Source of the DNA: Euprymna scolopes
Taxonomy: Eukaryota; Mollusca; Cephalopoda; Sepiida; Sepiolidae
Length of the DNA stretch: 27,235 nt
Assembly (NCBI GenBank): GCA_024364805.1
Contig: CM044487.1
Location: 131,183,357-131,210,591, forward strand
Reading direction: 5' to 3'
A model generated the notes under the pieces. It saw only the letters and a list, made by a program, of their open reading frames with translations. It did no database searches and was not told the DNA's origin. Both the position numbers and the translations under genes were made by a program. This document shows, piece after piece, positions 1 through 9,329 of the stretch (positions are counted from its first letter, which is position 1; every line of letters begins with the position of its first letter).

Positions 1-131
1 GTATCGATAATCAAAATAATCCGATGAAAGAAGGAACAGAGGCTTTTCACCAGTTAACACCTTATACAACCTAGCCTAACCAATGCATTTTAGAAGTGTT
101 ATTATCATGTACGCCTAAATGCAAGACGTAA
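1..131. other. AT-rich DNA, no feature seen
   Basis: No open frame, repeat or recognisable motif is seen in this window edge. Confidence 0.6.
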
Positions 132-288
132 AAATCAACAGTAGGTTCTTTGATATAACAGAGGCGTCCGAAAATAATGTTTTTATTTAGTGCACAATAA
201 AACCATAATACTTGACTCTTGCATTTTTAATTCTAATTCAAGCCCTTATATACAAAAATGTTTTTTTTTTAAATCAACAGTAGGTTCT
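132..288. repeat. Small insertion flanked by 18-bp exact direct repeats
   Basis: The 18-mer AAATCAACAGTAGGTTCT occurs at 132-149 and again, exactly, at 271-288. Between them lie 121 bp that end in a run of ten T immediately before the second copy. An exact 18-bp duplication around a short insert with a homopolymer end is the pattern left by LINE-machinery insertion of a short RNA. No A or B box is visible in the insert, so it may instead be a local duplication. The family is unknown. Confidence 0.4.
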
Positions 289-588
289 CTACAGTTCAAT
301 GTAGATTATAATGTATTGTGAACTATGTCGCTTCGCTGAGGCTCATTGGTAGATACCCAAATAGAGAATCCAATCAAATCATTGTATGAAGAAATCTCGA
401 ATTTATATTATTGGAACATTTATAACACGAAAACAAAATTTGTCTGAAATTCCGTATGGCGATAACTGTTATCAAAAATCATATGCACGCTTGTAATTTG
501 AATAAATTAGAAGTAAATATTCTATCAAAATATTCCAAATCAATGTCAAAAGCATAAGATCCGGGATTTAATTTGCTACTTTTGCATG
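289..588. other. AT-rich DNA, no feature seen
   Basis: Only a short minus-strand open frame (479-697) overlaps it. That frame shows no recognisable domain and runs through the tRNA-like unit, so it is not treated as a gene. Confidence 0.5.
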
Positions 589-668
589 TGCCGTTGCTTA
601 AGTGGTTAACGACACTTACTGACGACTTGCGTGTTCCAAGTTTGAATCTAGTTCGGTTCACAAAATCG
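589..668 (+). repeat. tRNA-derived SINE head (degenerate)
   Basis: A box-A-like TTAAGTGGTTAACG (about 599-612) is followed about 40 bp later by a box-B-like GTTTGAATC (about 640-648). This is the spacing and wording of the internal RNA polymerase III promoter of a tRNA. The acceptor and T stems do not pair well, so it is not a working tRNA gene. tRNA-derived SINEs are established in cephalopods; assignment to a named family cannot be made by eye. Confidence 0.42.
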
Positions 669-1803
669 CTTTCCTTTAGGATGTTGGCAACCTTCACGTA
701 GTTCCTCTCGTAAGTGTCTTTCTAGGAAGAATTCTGATTCGAATGATATCGGGTAAACCACTATCAAGAATAGAATCTTCGGATTCATAAGATATATAAT
801 TAACTACTCTATTGACCAAGTATCGAGTTTGCGGTGAACAGAACATAATATATCGTCAAAAGCGTAACTTCCACATTTTCCATTACCTTAGTCGCTGACT
901 TACAACCTATTTACCTTGAGAATATCGAAGTTAGATCATGACCATGTTCAAAACAAGCACAAATGTAATATTGCGGCGGTAGAACAGGGGTTGAAGATTG
1001 GTCGACATTGCAGGACTTATTAGATTTGAGATCTTGTTTAAGTGTTTAATAGTGAGACAGACTGTTAGTTAATGCACCGGTCCATATGTATACAATATTC
1101 TATGGATGGGTAAATGGTGGCTTTGCAATATAGAATACTGTCACCACGGTGGAGGGAGCCCACCTTCTTTGCAGCAGGCCTGGCAATATCCTATATATTT
1201 ATTCTAATTCATGTTAACTGTGAATATTAAGCCGAGGAGTTTGAATGAGGGATTCTCAGATTGTCCATACCAATCGGTGGCTGGAAAAGTTCTTTGTAAA
1301 TGTTGAAAGAAAGGCGCTTTGAATGAGTAATATTAAAACTGTTATGCTATTATTTGTGTCGTTATATTATTGGAAACGATCGCTGTTGCTTTTCAGCTGG
1401 TGAATTATTAATATAAGTGAAAATATACATTAAACTGACTATAGACGTTTTCGTATTGCTATAAAAGCAATTTAATCAGCATTGAATACGTCGGGAATAA
1501 AGTGCCAGTGAGACGGTAGCACAGAAATGCTGCAAACATTGCAATACGGGTTCACATTCTAATAGGTATGTGTTTTTGAAGAACACCCCACAGAGATACA
1601 GGTATTTCTAACACTTTGAACAAACAGAAATTCTCGTGCTGAACATTATGACTTCAAATTCCAGCAAAGCATGTCTAGAAATGGCCGTTGGTAACTTAGT
1701 AGAGATGTAAGCTCTGATATACTGAAAAGGTTTCGGGAATCAAATTAACGCACAGTGTCCAGGCGCATTAATGTTTTGTTCTTCAGTAGTATTTATTTGA
1801 TAC
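669..1803. other. Mostly bare AT-rich DNA
   Basis: No gene is seen. The only local structures are short hairpins, for example GGTGG...CCACC near 1148-1164 and a CAATATTCTAT/ATAGAATACTG pair near 1093-1140. Neither is long enough to call an element. Confidence 0.5.
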
Positions 1804-2091
1804 TCAGTCGTAATCATAGACACATGTCAATCGAGGTTGGGATATCGACAATGAATCCGGCAGAAATATGTTCATTTTAGTGACCTTTTGTCCCATCGAG
1901 ATATTCGTTCGCAGTTGTCTTAGGAGATGCCCTCTCTCAGGCCTTTCCTTTCTTTTTGTGGTTGAAGTACGTTTATTGCTTAATGCGCCACCGGGCAATT
2001 TTATTACGGCCATAGTGCTCTTCATTAAGGGACACTGGTTTGACTCTTCCCATTTTCCGATATTGCCGTATCCTTCTGGAGTGGGATGGAA
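1804..2091 (-). CDS. Unrecognised open frame, weak exon candidate
   Basis: On the minus strand the frame is open for 96 codons, from just after a stop at 2092-2094 to a stop ending at 1804; the first ATG is at 2025. The product is basic in the middle (a KRTSTTKRKERPER segment) and ends LTCVYDYD. I do not recognise it. Composition is visibly less AT-rich than the flanks on both sides, which is why it is listed at all. An AG sits immediately upstream of the open part but without a clear pyrimidine tract, so a 3' terminal exon is possible but poorly supported. A chance open frame or an old repeat is equally likely. Confidence 0.15.
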   Translation of the reverse strand, partial: FHPTPEGYGNIGKWEESNQCPLMKSTMAVIKLPGGALSNKRTSTTKRKERPERGHLLRQLRTNISMGQKVTKMNIFLPDSLSISQPRLTCVYDYD

Positions 2092-2109
2092 CTATATACC
2101 GTGGTAAAA

Positions 2110-3740
2110 TTGCTTATGTGAGGTTAGTCCGTTAAAAGTGGCGTCGTTACAATTTTTTTTATGAAAAACTGTTAAACTTTTACTTGTTTATTGGTTAGAA
2201 CTTTGTGCATTTGTAACGCCTGGTTTGTTGCGAAGCTCATCATTTCTGAAGGTACTGATTAAGGCTTAATGATGCTTAAAAGTTCGAAACAAGTGTTAAA
2301 TCCGGCACATCAGTGAGAAATCGCCTGTACGCATCTTAGCCATACATTTGCTAATTAAATACACTTATAAATAAATTACATACGTACAATACAAAAAATT
2401 AAAAACAAATGATAACACAATAAAGCAAAATGTTTTAAACATATTCACAGAGAACAACTTTTAATTCAGTAATAAAAGAATTTTATACATTAAAAAAAAG
2501 TGTAATTCTTTTCTCTTTTCATCTGTGCACGTAAAGCAACTTGGGGTTCATTAATATTAATGTTCCTTTTGATTTTATTCTTTGGTTGTATTTTATTATG
2601 TAAATGAAAAGAACGCAAATAAAAGAAAAAATAAATGGGAAATATAATATAAAAATAATTCTGGGGTCAAGGAAAATGTACGTGAGGCGTTTTTTTATGA
2701 AGTTGAAAAAACATAATGATCAAATGTAGTATAGACACGCAAATAAAAACTATGAAATGTTACCCTTTTTATATATTCATTATTTTTTAGCCTAATTTAA
2801 AATTTATTCAAAAATATTTTTGGGGCGGGGGTCGAATAATTTATTTTTATCTTTCTCGAAAATCAATCAAATGAAATATTCCAAATAATTTGAAAATTGA
2901 ACTTTAATTCAAGAAACCTAAATTATGAAATTTATTATATGCAAGAAATAAAGAAAGAATAGAAATGAAGTATTTTTGTATTGCAAATCTACTGAGAAAC
3001 GAATTTAATCTTCTGTTTTTATTCCCAATAGAGAAATTTGGTTTCTTCTATGTAAATGACATTGATGATATGATAAAATAAAAATGCTACTTTTCAATAT
3101 GAAGCATTCATTTTAGTTGTTTGAAAATATTCTACAAATTCTAAAAGAAAAAAAAACACACACACACACAAAATAGTGTGAAAAATTTTTCGTCAAAAAA
3201 GCCCTATCAGACGAATCTCGAGTATTTCAGTTTTATGAATTAAAAATAAATTTATTTATTCTGACTATTTTGAAGAACACTCTTCTAAATGAATCAATTC
3301 CAAAGTTGGTCCCATTTCTAGAAACTCTACTTCAAGTCAATTCTTTATATATTTCTTGTTTTAAATTGCAGCTATACTAAATGAAATCAGCTAAGTGAAC
3401 ACATGAACCCATATAGAATTTCGAACCGAATCCTTTAATACATTCAAAGGAGATGATTGTTCTTGTTTCGTCGTTCTTAAGTAATTATTATGGGATTCTT
3501 TGTTATTATAACTTGTAGTAAAGATTGAACTATTATTCTCCAGAATATTTTAAATGAGAACCGGTTATTAACGCCTTCATTTGCCACACTATGGGTTCAT
3601 AATAACTAAGGATAACATAATAACACTAAAACTCAGTACTGGTTTGCGAAATGAGAAACAACCGAAAGAAAGTATTCGGCTTGAAATTCTATATAGTTTC
3701 ATGGTTTCAAAAGTTGCAAAAAACGCACTTAAAGAAGGTT
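2110..3740. other. AT-rich DNA, no gene seen
   Basis: A very AT-rich stretch with homopolymer runs and a short CA run near 3157-3170. No open frame of note, no SINE promoter boxes and no long inverted repeat are seen. Confidence 0.55.
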
Positions 3741-3798
3741 GGAGGTTACATCGATCAAAATGTTGTTAAATTTGAACGTTTTGGTCGATGTAACCTCC
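3741..3798. repeat. 24-bp inverted repeat (hairpin)
   Basis: The arm 3741-3764 begins GGAGGTTACATCGATCAAAA and pairs with 3775-3798, with two mismatches in 24 positions and a 10-nt loop. It is too symmetric to be chance in this composition. It may be a tiny foldback element or the remains of a MITE; no target duplication is evident. Confidence 0.7.
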
Positions 3799-4515
3799 GA
3801 CAACTCAGGCGAAAATAGTAGTCTGAACAATTCGAATACAATTTGTTGTTATTGCAGAGAAAACGTATCGTTTGTTTTTAATTTCAGCAATGCTAAATGA
3901 AATAGGATAAGTGTCTTCTTTTTTAAGAACTAAATGTAATTTTACTTAAGTTTGAAATGCTATATAGCCAAGGAAAATAATCCCTCAATGCAGGTCATCA
4001 TCTACGTAAGTCTATAAACTTCCAAACAGAAGCTTCATTGTAAAAATGACCAAATGTTACAGTTTAAATAATGAGTCATCTCTTGTCTTTTTTTCATATA
4101 ATACGCATACACACGTGATTAAAGTCATAACGTTAGCTAAGTTGTATCCTGTTTTGCTAAAATTCAGTTGATCAATTAACCAATCTCTTCTTAGTTTATT
4201 AAATGATTTTGATTTTAATATAATAGCTAGTTTTGTTTTTATTTTGTGGACAGATATTTAACATATGATGTCGGGACATGACTTGATTCTCAACGCTATT
4301 TGATCAATTATGAGTTGTAAATTAAGAAACTAATACTGTTTTCTCTTTATAATCATACGTAAAAAATGAATTTCTATCGAAATTATCAACATCTAAATAT
4401 TTATCTATATGAATAAATGCGAAAATGTTTCGTCTTTATAACCAATTTATGAATTGTTTAAACTTCTGTCTAAACTAGCGAACTTTGCAAAGTGGGCTCG
4501 TGTAGCCTAATATTT
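3799..4515. other. AT-rich DNA, no feature seen
   Basis: No gene, repeat unit or promoter-like motif could be supported. Confidence 0.5.
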
Positions 4516-4608
4516 AAGTACGAAATTCGTTGATTCTTGTGAAGTCAGTATTTGAATTAATATTTAATTCAAATACTTACTTCACAAGAATCAACGAATT
4601 TCGTACTT
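4516..4608. repeat. Near-perfect 45-bp palindrome with 3-nt loop
   Basis: The left arm 4516-4560 starts AAGTACGAAATTCGTTGATT. It is the reverse complement of 4564-4608 with a single mismatch, around a TAT loop at 4561-4563. This could extrude as a cruciform. Upstream wording (GTGTAGCCTAATATTTAAGT) is vaguely SINE-like but not convincing. Templated snap-back repair or a foldback element would each explain it. Confidence 0.85.
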
Positions 4609-4803
4609 GTCAAGTCTTCGTCTATAATAAAGTTATTCCAAGATAAAATCAAACTGGTTCCAACAAATTCCAACTTCTAAAATATTGGTCGAAAAAAAAA
4701 GTTAAGACAAACTTAACATAATGACTGATTTCTAGGTTTTATAAGCCTTATATACACATTAATTTATATAAATTAGACGTTTTATACATTTACTGAATTA
4801 AAG

Positions 4804-5185
4804 TTTTTTTTTTTTACTTATGTTCACCATAAGCATGGCGTATCATCACTTTGACGTAAGCAGCTATGATTTGGGACCATGTTTAAAGGAGATGAGCAAG
4901 ATGATTGTTTACATTACATTTAAACTTCTGCATGTCAGTACAATCAGCGAAGCAGGTAACAGGAAGGAAATTCCAAAGTCTGAGGGATGAAACTATTAGA
5001 GTAGAAGGCTTTCCGGCACTTAGAAACCTCTACAACGAAGGGGTGTTATTTTATTGTTAAGCAGGTTTGTCTGAGATATGTATGTCGAAAGGGAACAAGT
5101 GCGAACACTTCATAAGAGCACATTCTCATTAAAATATTTGTAAAGCAGGCACAGAAACGCAACATAAGCTATGCTTTTTCTTCAC
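4804..5185 (-). mobile_element. 5'-truncated LINE, ORF2 C-terminal end and 3' tail
   Basis: Read on the minus strand, the fragment gives VAFLCLLYKYFNENVLL, then RHTYLRQTCLTIK, HPFVVEVSKCRKAFYSNSF and IPQT. In a shifted frame it continues WNFLPVTCFADCTDMQKFK and CNVNNHLAHLL before a stop at 4883-4885. This is the conserved C-terminal tail that follows the reverse transcriptase in CR1/Jockey-group LINEs (the ...SFFPRT..LWNSLP... motif). A 68-nt 3' untranslated stretch and a tail read as T at 4804-4815 follow. At least two frameshifts and an in-frame stop show that it is dead. The endonuclease and the RT catalytic core are absent, as expected for 5' truncation during insertion. No target duplication was found. 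Confidence 0.8.
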
Positions 5186-5330
5186 TTTTATTGGATATTA
5201 ACTCAGGTGAATGATAAATGCATCAGAAAACCAAGAAAGCAACAAAGAGAGAAAACAAGAGATTAGTGAGAGAAAATAAAGTATATCACATCGATAGTAT
5301 ACCTATATGGTATTGCCCCTATTTTATATA
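5186..5330. other. Short AT-rich spacer
   Basis: Purine-rich simple DNA (5230-5280) and a fragment reading GGTATTGCCCC near 5309-5319, which resembles part of a Helitron-like terminus but is too short to call. Confidence 0.4.
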
Positions 5331-5500
5331 CGACATAATCACATCGAAACGTCGGTTCCTGTTAGATCAAGGATGTTAAGCGGCTTTAAAATTAGTACTA
5401 AAATATCTTAGCACTTAAGAATAACAAGTACTCTATGTGGCTCCGTTTATCTCGGCGTTGTTTCCGGTCTGAGTATGCATTACCTCTCAAGACTTTTGTT
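5331..5500 (+). mobile_element. 5S rRNA-derived SINE-like unit, diverged copy
   Basis: The unit starts CGACATAATCACATCGAAAC, matching the early part of animal 5S rRNA, and keeps GTTAGATCAAGGATGTTAAG where 5S has the A-box region. The later internal promoter (IE, C box) is badly eroded. After the 5S part comes a tail, CTCCGTTTATCTCGGCGTTG, that is not 5S. The same tail follows the better-preserved copy near 23.2 kb, so the two share a composite head-plus-tail unit rather than being stray 5S pseudogenes. 5S-headed SINEs (SINE3 class) are established in fish and other animals. The 3' end is not defined. Confidence 0.62.
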
Positions 5501-5789
5501 CATAATTTCCATTGGTAGTTTAATATAATTAGACTTGACTAGTGTTCAGGAGAGCTGGAGACAGTATATAATATTAAAGTATTCTGTAACTAAAAGTTCT
5601 ATTCTAATATTTTTATAGCTGTTAGATTCAGTGTTTTCGTAAACAAATTCAAATCAATATTACACACTGGGTGATAATTAGGGTGGATTTTAGTGATAGC
5701 GTTATGCCAATGGATATGATATTACCATATCTCATAAAATAGAACGCACATGTAAGAAAACGAACTGCGCCAATTTCGTTTATGTAAGA
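5501..5789. other. AT-rich DNA, no feature seen
   Basis: No gene or repeat could be supported between the 5S-like unit and the first Helitron-like terminus. Confidence 0.5.
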
Positions 5790-6105
5790 CTAACAGAGAT
5801 ACCAGGCATTACCCAGGGTAAAAGTGTGACACATTTCTATTAAAACTTCTACCTCTCATTCTTCCTCCCCTGTTCCCCTTTCCTTTGTCCACCCCATTTT
5901 CTTTCTTCCCTTAGATCACCCCTGTCTCTGTGCATGAATACACATACAACACGAGAACTGGGCCGACATAAGGGAATTAATCCAGTGAAAAAATATTATT
6001 TCCTGTAGTTAGTGGCTGGAAAACAAATTTTTATTTATAAATCTGCGCCTGTTTAAGTTCAAAGAATGAATATTCTATTCATAAATTCTAGATATTATTC
6101 GTTTT
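5790..6105 (-). mobile_element. Helitron-like repeat, copy A (3' end at 5790)
   Basis: On the minus strand the copy ends with a GGGTAATGCCTGG hairpin-like motif, then TATCTCTGTTAG followed by T. This is the Helitron arrangement of a short 3' hairpin, about ten bases and a CTRR-like end (here TTAG). Upstream of the hairpin is a purine-rich tract and a segment shared with the copy beginning at 6205. Similarity also includes CAAAGAATGAA...TAGATATT on the far side. No coding region is present, so it would be non-autonomous. The 5' end is undefined and the right boundary is approximate. Confidence 0.42.
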
Positions 6106-6204
6106 AGGCAACGATGGTCAAGGGTATATTAATTTTTTTGGTGCTTTGTGTAGCCTTGAACTTTTAGCTGGACAAACACAAATAACTGCCCTATATATAA
6201 TAGA

Positions 6205-6525
6205 CTAGTAGGGCTACACAGCATTGTCCAGGGCAAATATGTAACAAATTCTATTACCCTCTCTTTGTCTTCTCCAGTATTTCCCCTCTCCACCTCTTTC
6301 CTCTTAACCAGCCCATTTCTCCCAATTACCCTCCTCTCTCTGGACATACACACAATCCGAGTCAACGTAAGGAAAATAACTCTGTGAAAACTCAAATACT
6401 TTCTTTTACATGATAACATAAAAATCATGTTTACTTCTTGATAATATGAAATTATATTGTTTGTAAATGCTCACATGATCTACAAAGAATGAAACTTTAT
6501 TTTCTAAATTTTAGATATTTTTTCA
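6205..6525 (-). mobile_element. Helitron-like repeat, copy B (3' end at 6205)
   Basis: This is a diverged second copy of the element at 5790, same orientation, about 415 bp away. On the minus strand it ends CCCTGGACAATGCTGTGTAG, then CCCTACTAG followed by T, an exact CTAG-T Helitron-type terminus. The purine-rich middle and the ACATACACACAATCCGAGTC segment align with ACACATACAACACGAGAACT of copy A. The 99-codon minus-strand open frame here is an accident of the purine-rich strand. Tandem placement could reflect a local duplication or repeated 3'-end capture. Confidence 0.45.
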
Positions 6526-8218
6526 TTAAATTTTAGATATTTTTCCACATCAATTTAAAACATTTTTAACTTTATAGGAGTTTGAATATTTTCAAGTTTT
6601 AGCAAGACACACATACAGACGCTTGCAAAATAATCGAGACTTCCGATGTGTTGCTTTAAATGAATTATAAGTTCACTTTACTTAATCTAACATAAATGTA
6701 CCTCGTCGGATTCAAATGGCATTTAAGCTGACACTTGGAATTTGTATTCATTTCTTATTTTTGTATCGTGATATCACCAATATAACATATTTATCTAGAA
6801 TTCATCTAAAATACTTTGTCTTGCTCAGACAATATATTAAAAAAAAACATTTTTCACTGTTCACCGCAATACCGTATTCAACAAGGGAAATAACGCAGAT
6901 TTTATTAAAGATTTTTTTTTATACAATCGACAATTAAAAAAAATATATAACTTGACTGCATCCTGGGCAAGGCAAAGTAAAAGAATTAATGAACTATAAA
7001 CTAACTTATTCATAAATGTAATTTAATACAATTGATTTATACATTCTGATGTTTTTATTATAAATTCTTATATGTTGGTAATTAACAGGAAATATTAACT
7101 GTTTTTAACATATTTAATGTCGAAGAAAATAGCAGGAAAGATATGGTAGCATTTTCAAATTGTTGTTGTTTTTTTTAACAGGAACATTAGTTTTTCGACT
7201 TTATTTTAATATAACACCATAAACATTATTAATGAAAACAAGTATTAAATAAAAAAAGAAAATATCATCCACAATGAAAGTAATCTAAATAAATTTATCT
7301 ATACAAGTTCAAAATAATATTACACTTTTTTTTTACGTTGTTGGTCCAACGTACATACGCACACTTACTCGTATATCTACAATTTCCACATTCATATAAG
7401 CATAAACTTTAACTGGAACACACACTCCAAAAGATATGTATAGATATATGCTGATGCGATAATGTGGAGCAGATATATGGATTTGAGGAACAAAAAATTG
7501 TTGAGGGAGACGGCATTTTATTTTTTTTTTCAAAGACATGCAACAAAATGTTTTTTTTTTCTAATAACGGAATGTCGTATATTTTGAGGCTTTTATGTTT
7601 GTTTTTTTTAGATAAATTTTTACGTTAATTCAACTCCACACACGTTTAAATTGACGACTTTACTAGATTTTGGGGTCTGCTGAAAACGAATATCCCATAT
7701 AAATTTGGTGCAGACAAAGTTTTTTTTTGGGGGGGGGGTATAAGGACAATTTGTTACAATGCATTGCTTAATAAATTTCAGTGGACGTCGCCATTCTTAA
7801 CATGGAGAGATGTTTTGTAACACATATGCGTATTAGTACTTGTTCAGTTGGAAAAAATATGGCCGCTAGTTTAAACATGAGGGATTACTGTCGATAATAG
7901 ATGGCTTAATATCCAGAAAACTACCTGTCTGCCCCAAAGTTAAATGTGATATGTTTTTTTTTTCAGCATACCCAATATCTATAAAAGTCGTAATTTTTTA
8001 CGGTGAATGTTGTTGCAGCTAAAGCAAAAACAAAAAAATGTTTTCCTGTGTGTTTGTGAAAACTGTGACACGCACGGCACAATAATATGCTTCAATGTAT
8101 ATTTTTTGTTTAATTGTTTTAGTAACGAATAATATTTTTATCATAATATTTATTAATGAAAAAAAAAAAGCAATTGAGCTCTCTACTCACAGAAGCAACT
8201 GTTTTCATTTACCGTAAA
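6526..8218. other. AT-rich DNA with homopolymers, no gene seen
   Basis: Several T runs and a T-then-G homopolymer junction at about 7720-7738. Short open frames at 6716-6937 and 7333-7539 have no recognisable features. Nothing else can be supported. Confidence 0.5.
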
Positions 8219-8480
8219 TTATTGTTTCGTAATAGTTCTCTCGGTAACCACTAGCGCGAATGAAGCAAAAAAGAGCGCTATAATTTCCGGTTCTATCGAG
8301 TCAAGCATGAAACCATAGAAATAAAAATCTCGACCGCTGATCACTTTTAAATCATCTGTCAATCTGATTTCGAATCGTGATATGAAAACACTGCTGGCGT
8401 GAAGAGCTGCAGGACGGCTGTCTGTGGATGACTGTATAGTCATCTGCCGACAGCTACTTCGTCGTAACACTTCTCGTCTC
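8219..8480 (-). promoter_or_regulatory. CpG-rich patch overlapping an unrecognised open frame
   Basis: Within a background poor in CpG, these roughly 260 bp hold well over a dozen CpG steps (for example AGCGCGAA, CTCGACCGC, TTCGTCGTAAC). An 83-codon minus-strand frame (8219-8470) begins MLRRSSCRQMTIQSS; I do not recognise the product. A small hairpin with arms GATGACT/AGTCATC lies near 8425-8445. The patch could be a promoter or first exon, or a young GC-richer repeat. No TATA box or start-site motif stands out, so both readings are inference. Confidence 0.2.
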
Positions 8481-9277
8481 TGTGGGTAGATAAGATAGGT
8501 GTCTTCAAGCTGATATTCGAATATATTGTCGTGTAAGTTATCTTGATTGGGTTTATATACAAAATAGCAGCAACAGTAAAAGCATCTATTAGGTAGATTT
8601 TTTTTTCATCCGTCTGTAACGAAGGTTACGTCACTATGAAATTCTCAAGGATTTGTTGTCAAGAGTAAAATTATTCGCAAAGAGTTGTAATCCTAATTAA
8701 ATAAAAGATCTGTAAAAGTTTAAACACTTTTAAATTAAGTTTTCTATTCAATTTCAATGTAAATAAAATTAAAGATAATAAGCCAACTATATTTTATGTA
8801 CATTGATTAAATTTGTGTGTATATATATATGCCTTAATTTTCGTAGGAAAAGTTTTAAAGCCAATACATGGCTACATGAATTTGTGTTTATAATTATATT
8901 AATATATCAATATTTATGTTTTAATATTACTCGCTTAAAATCGTCGTATAAATCCGAATGTAAATAAAGTTTTGAATTACTCATTTAAGTATTAATTTCA
9001 ACCGAGTAATTATTTCTCATAAAATATAAGAGTATATAATAAATAAATTAAGTTTTGGGCCGCACATATGATAACGTAAATTACATGTCAGACACTTGTT
9101 TGTCAATAAGGATGGGAGTAATATATGTTAAATCTGTTTATTAATATTAATAAAATCTAGTGAGCCTTATATATATGGTTACTCTTTTTACAGAGTGTTG
9201 TCATAAATAGAATAAAATAAAACCTTTTCTTGGTTGTTTATACCCAACGTAAATGCAGACTTCACTATATTATTATA
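8481..9277. other. AT-rich DNA, no feature seen
   Basis: Very AT-rich with a short TA run near 8819-8830. No gene or element is visible. Confidence 0.5.

Positions 9278-9327
<50 letters not shown>
9278..9327. repeat. (AAT)n microsatellite
   Basis: About 16 uninterrupted AAT trinucleotides. Confidence 0.95.

Positions 9328-9329
<2 letters not shown>

Noticed and set aside
6129-6428. 99-codon minus-strand frame
   Set aside because: It lies on the purine-rich strand of the Helitron-like copy B and the homologous copy A does not keep it open.
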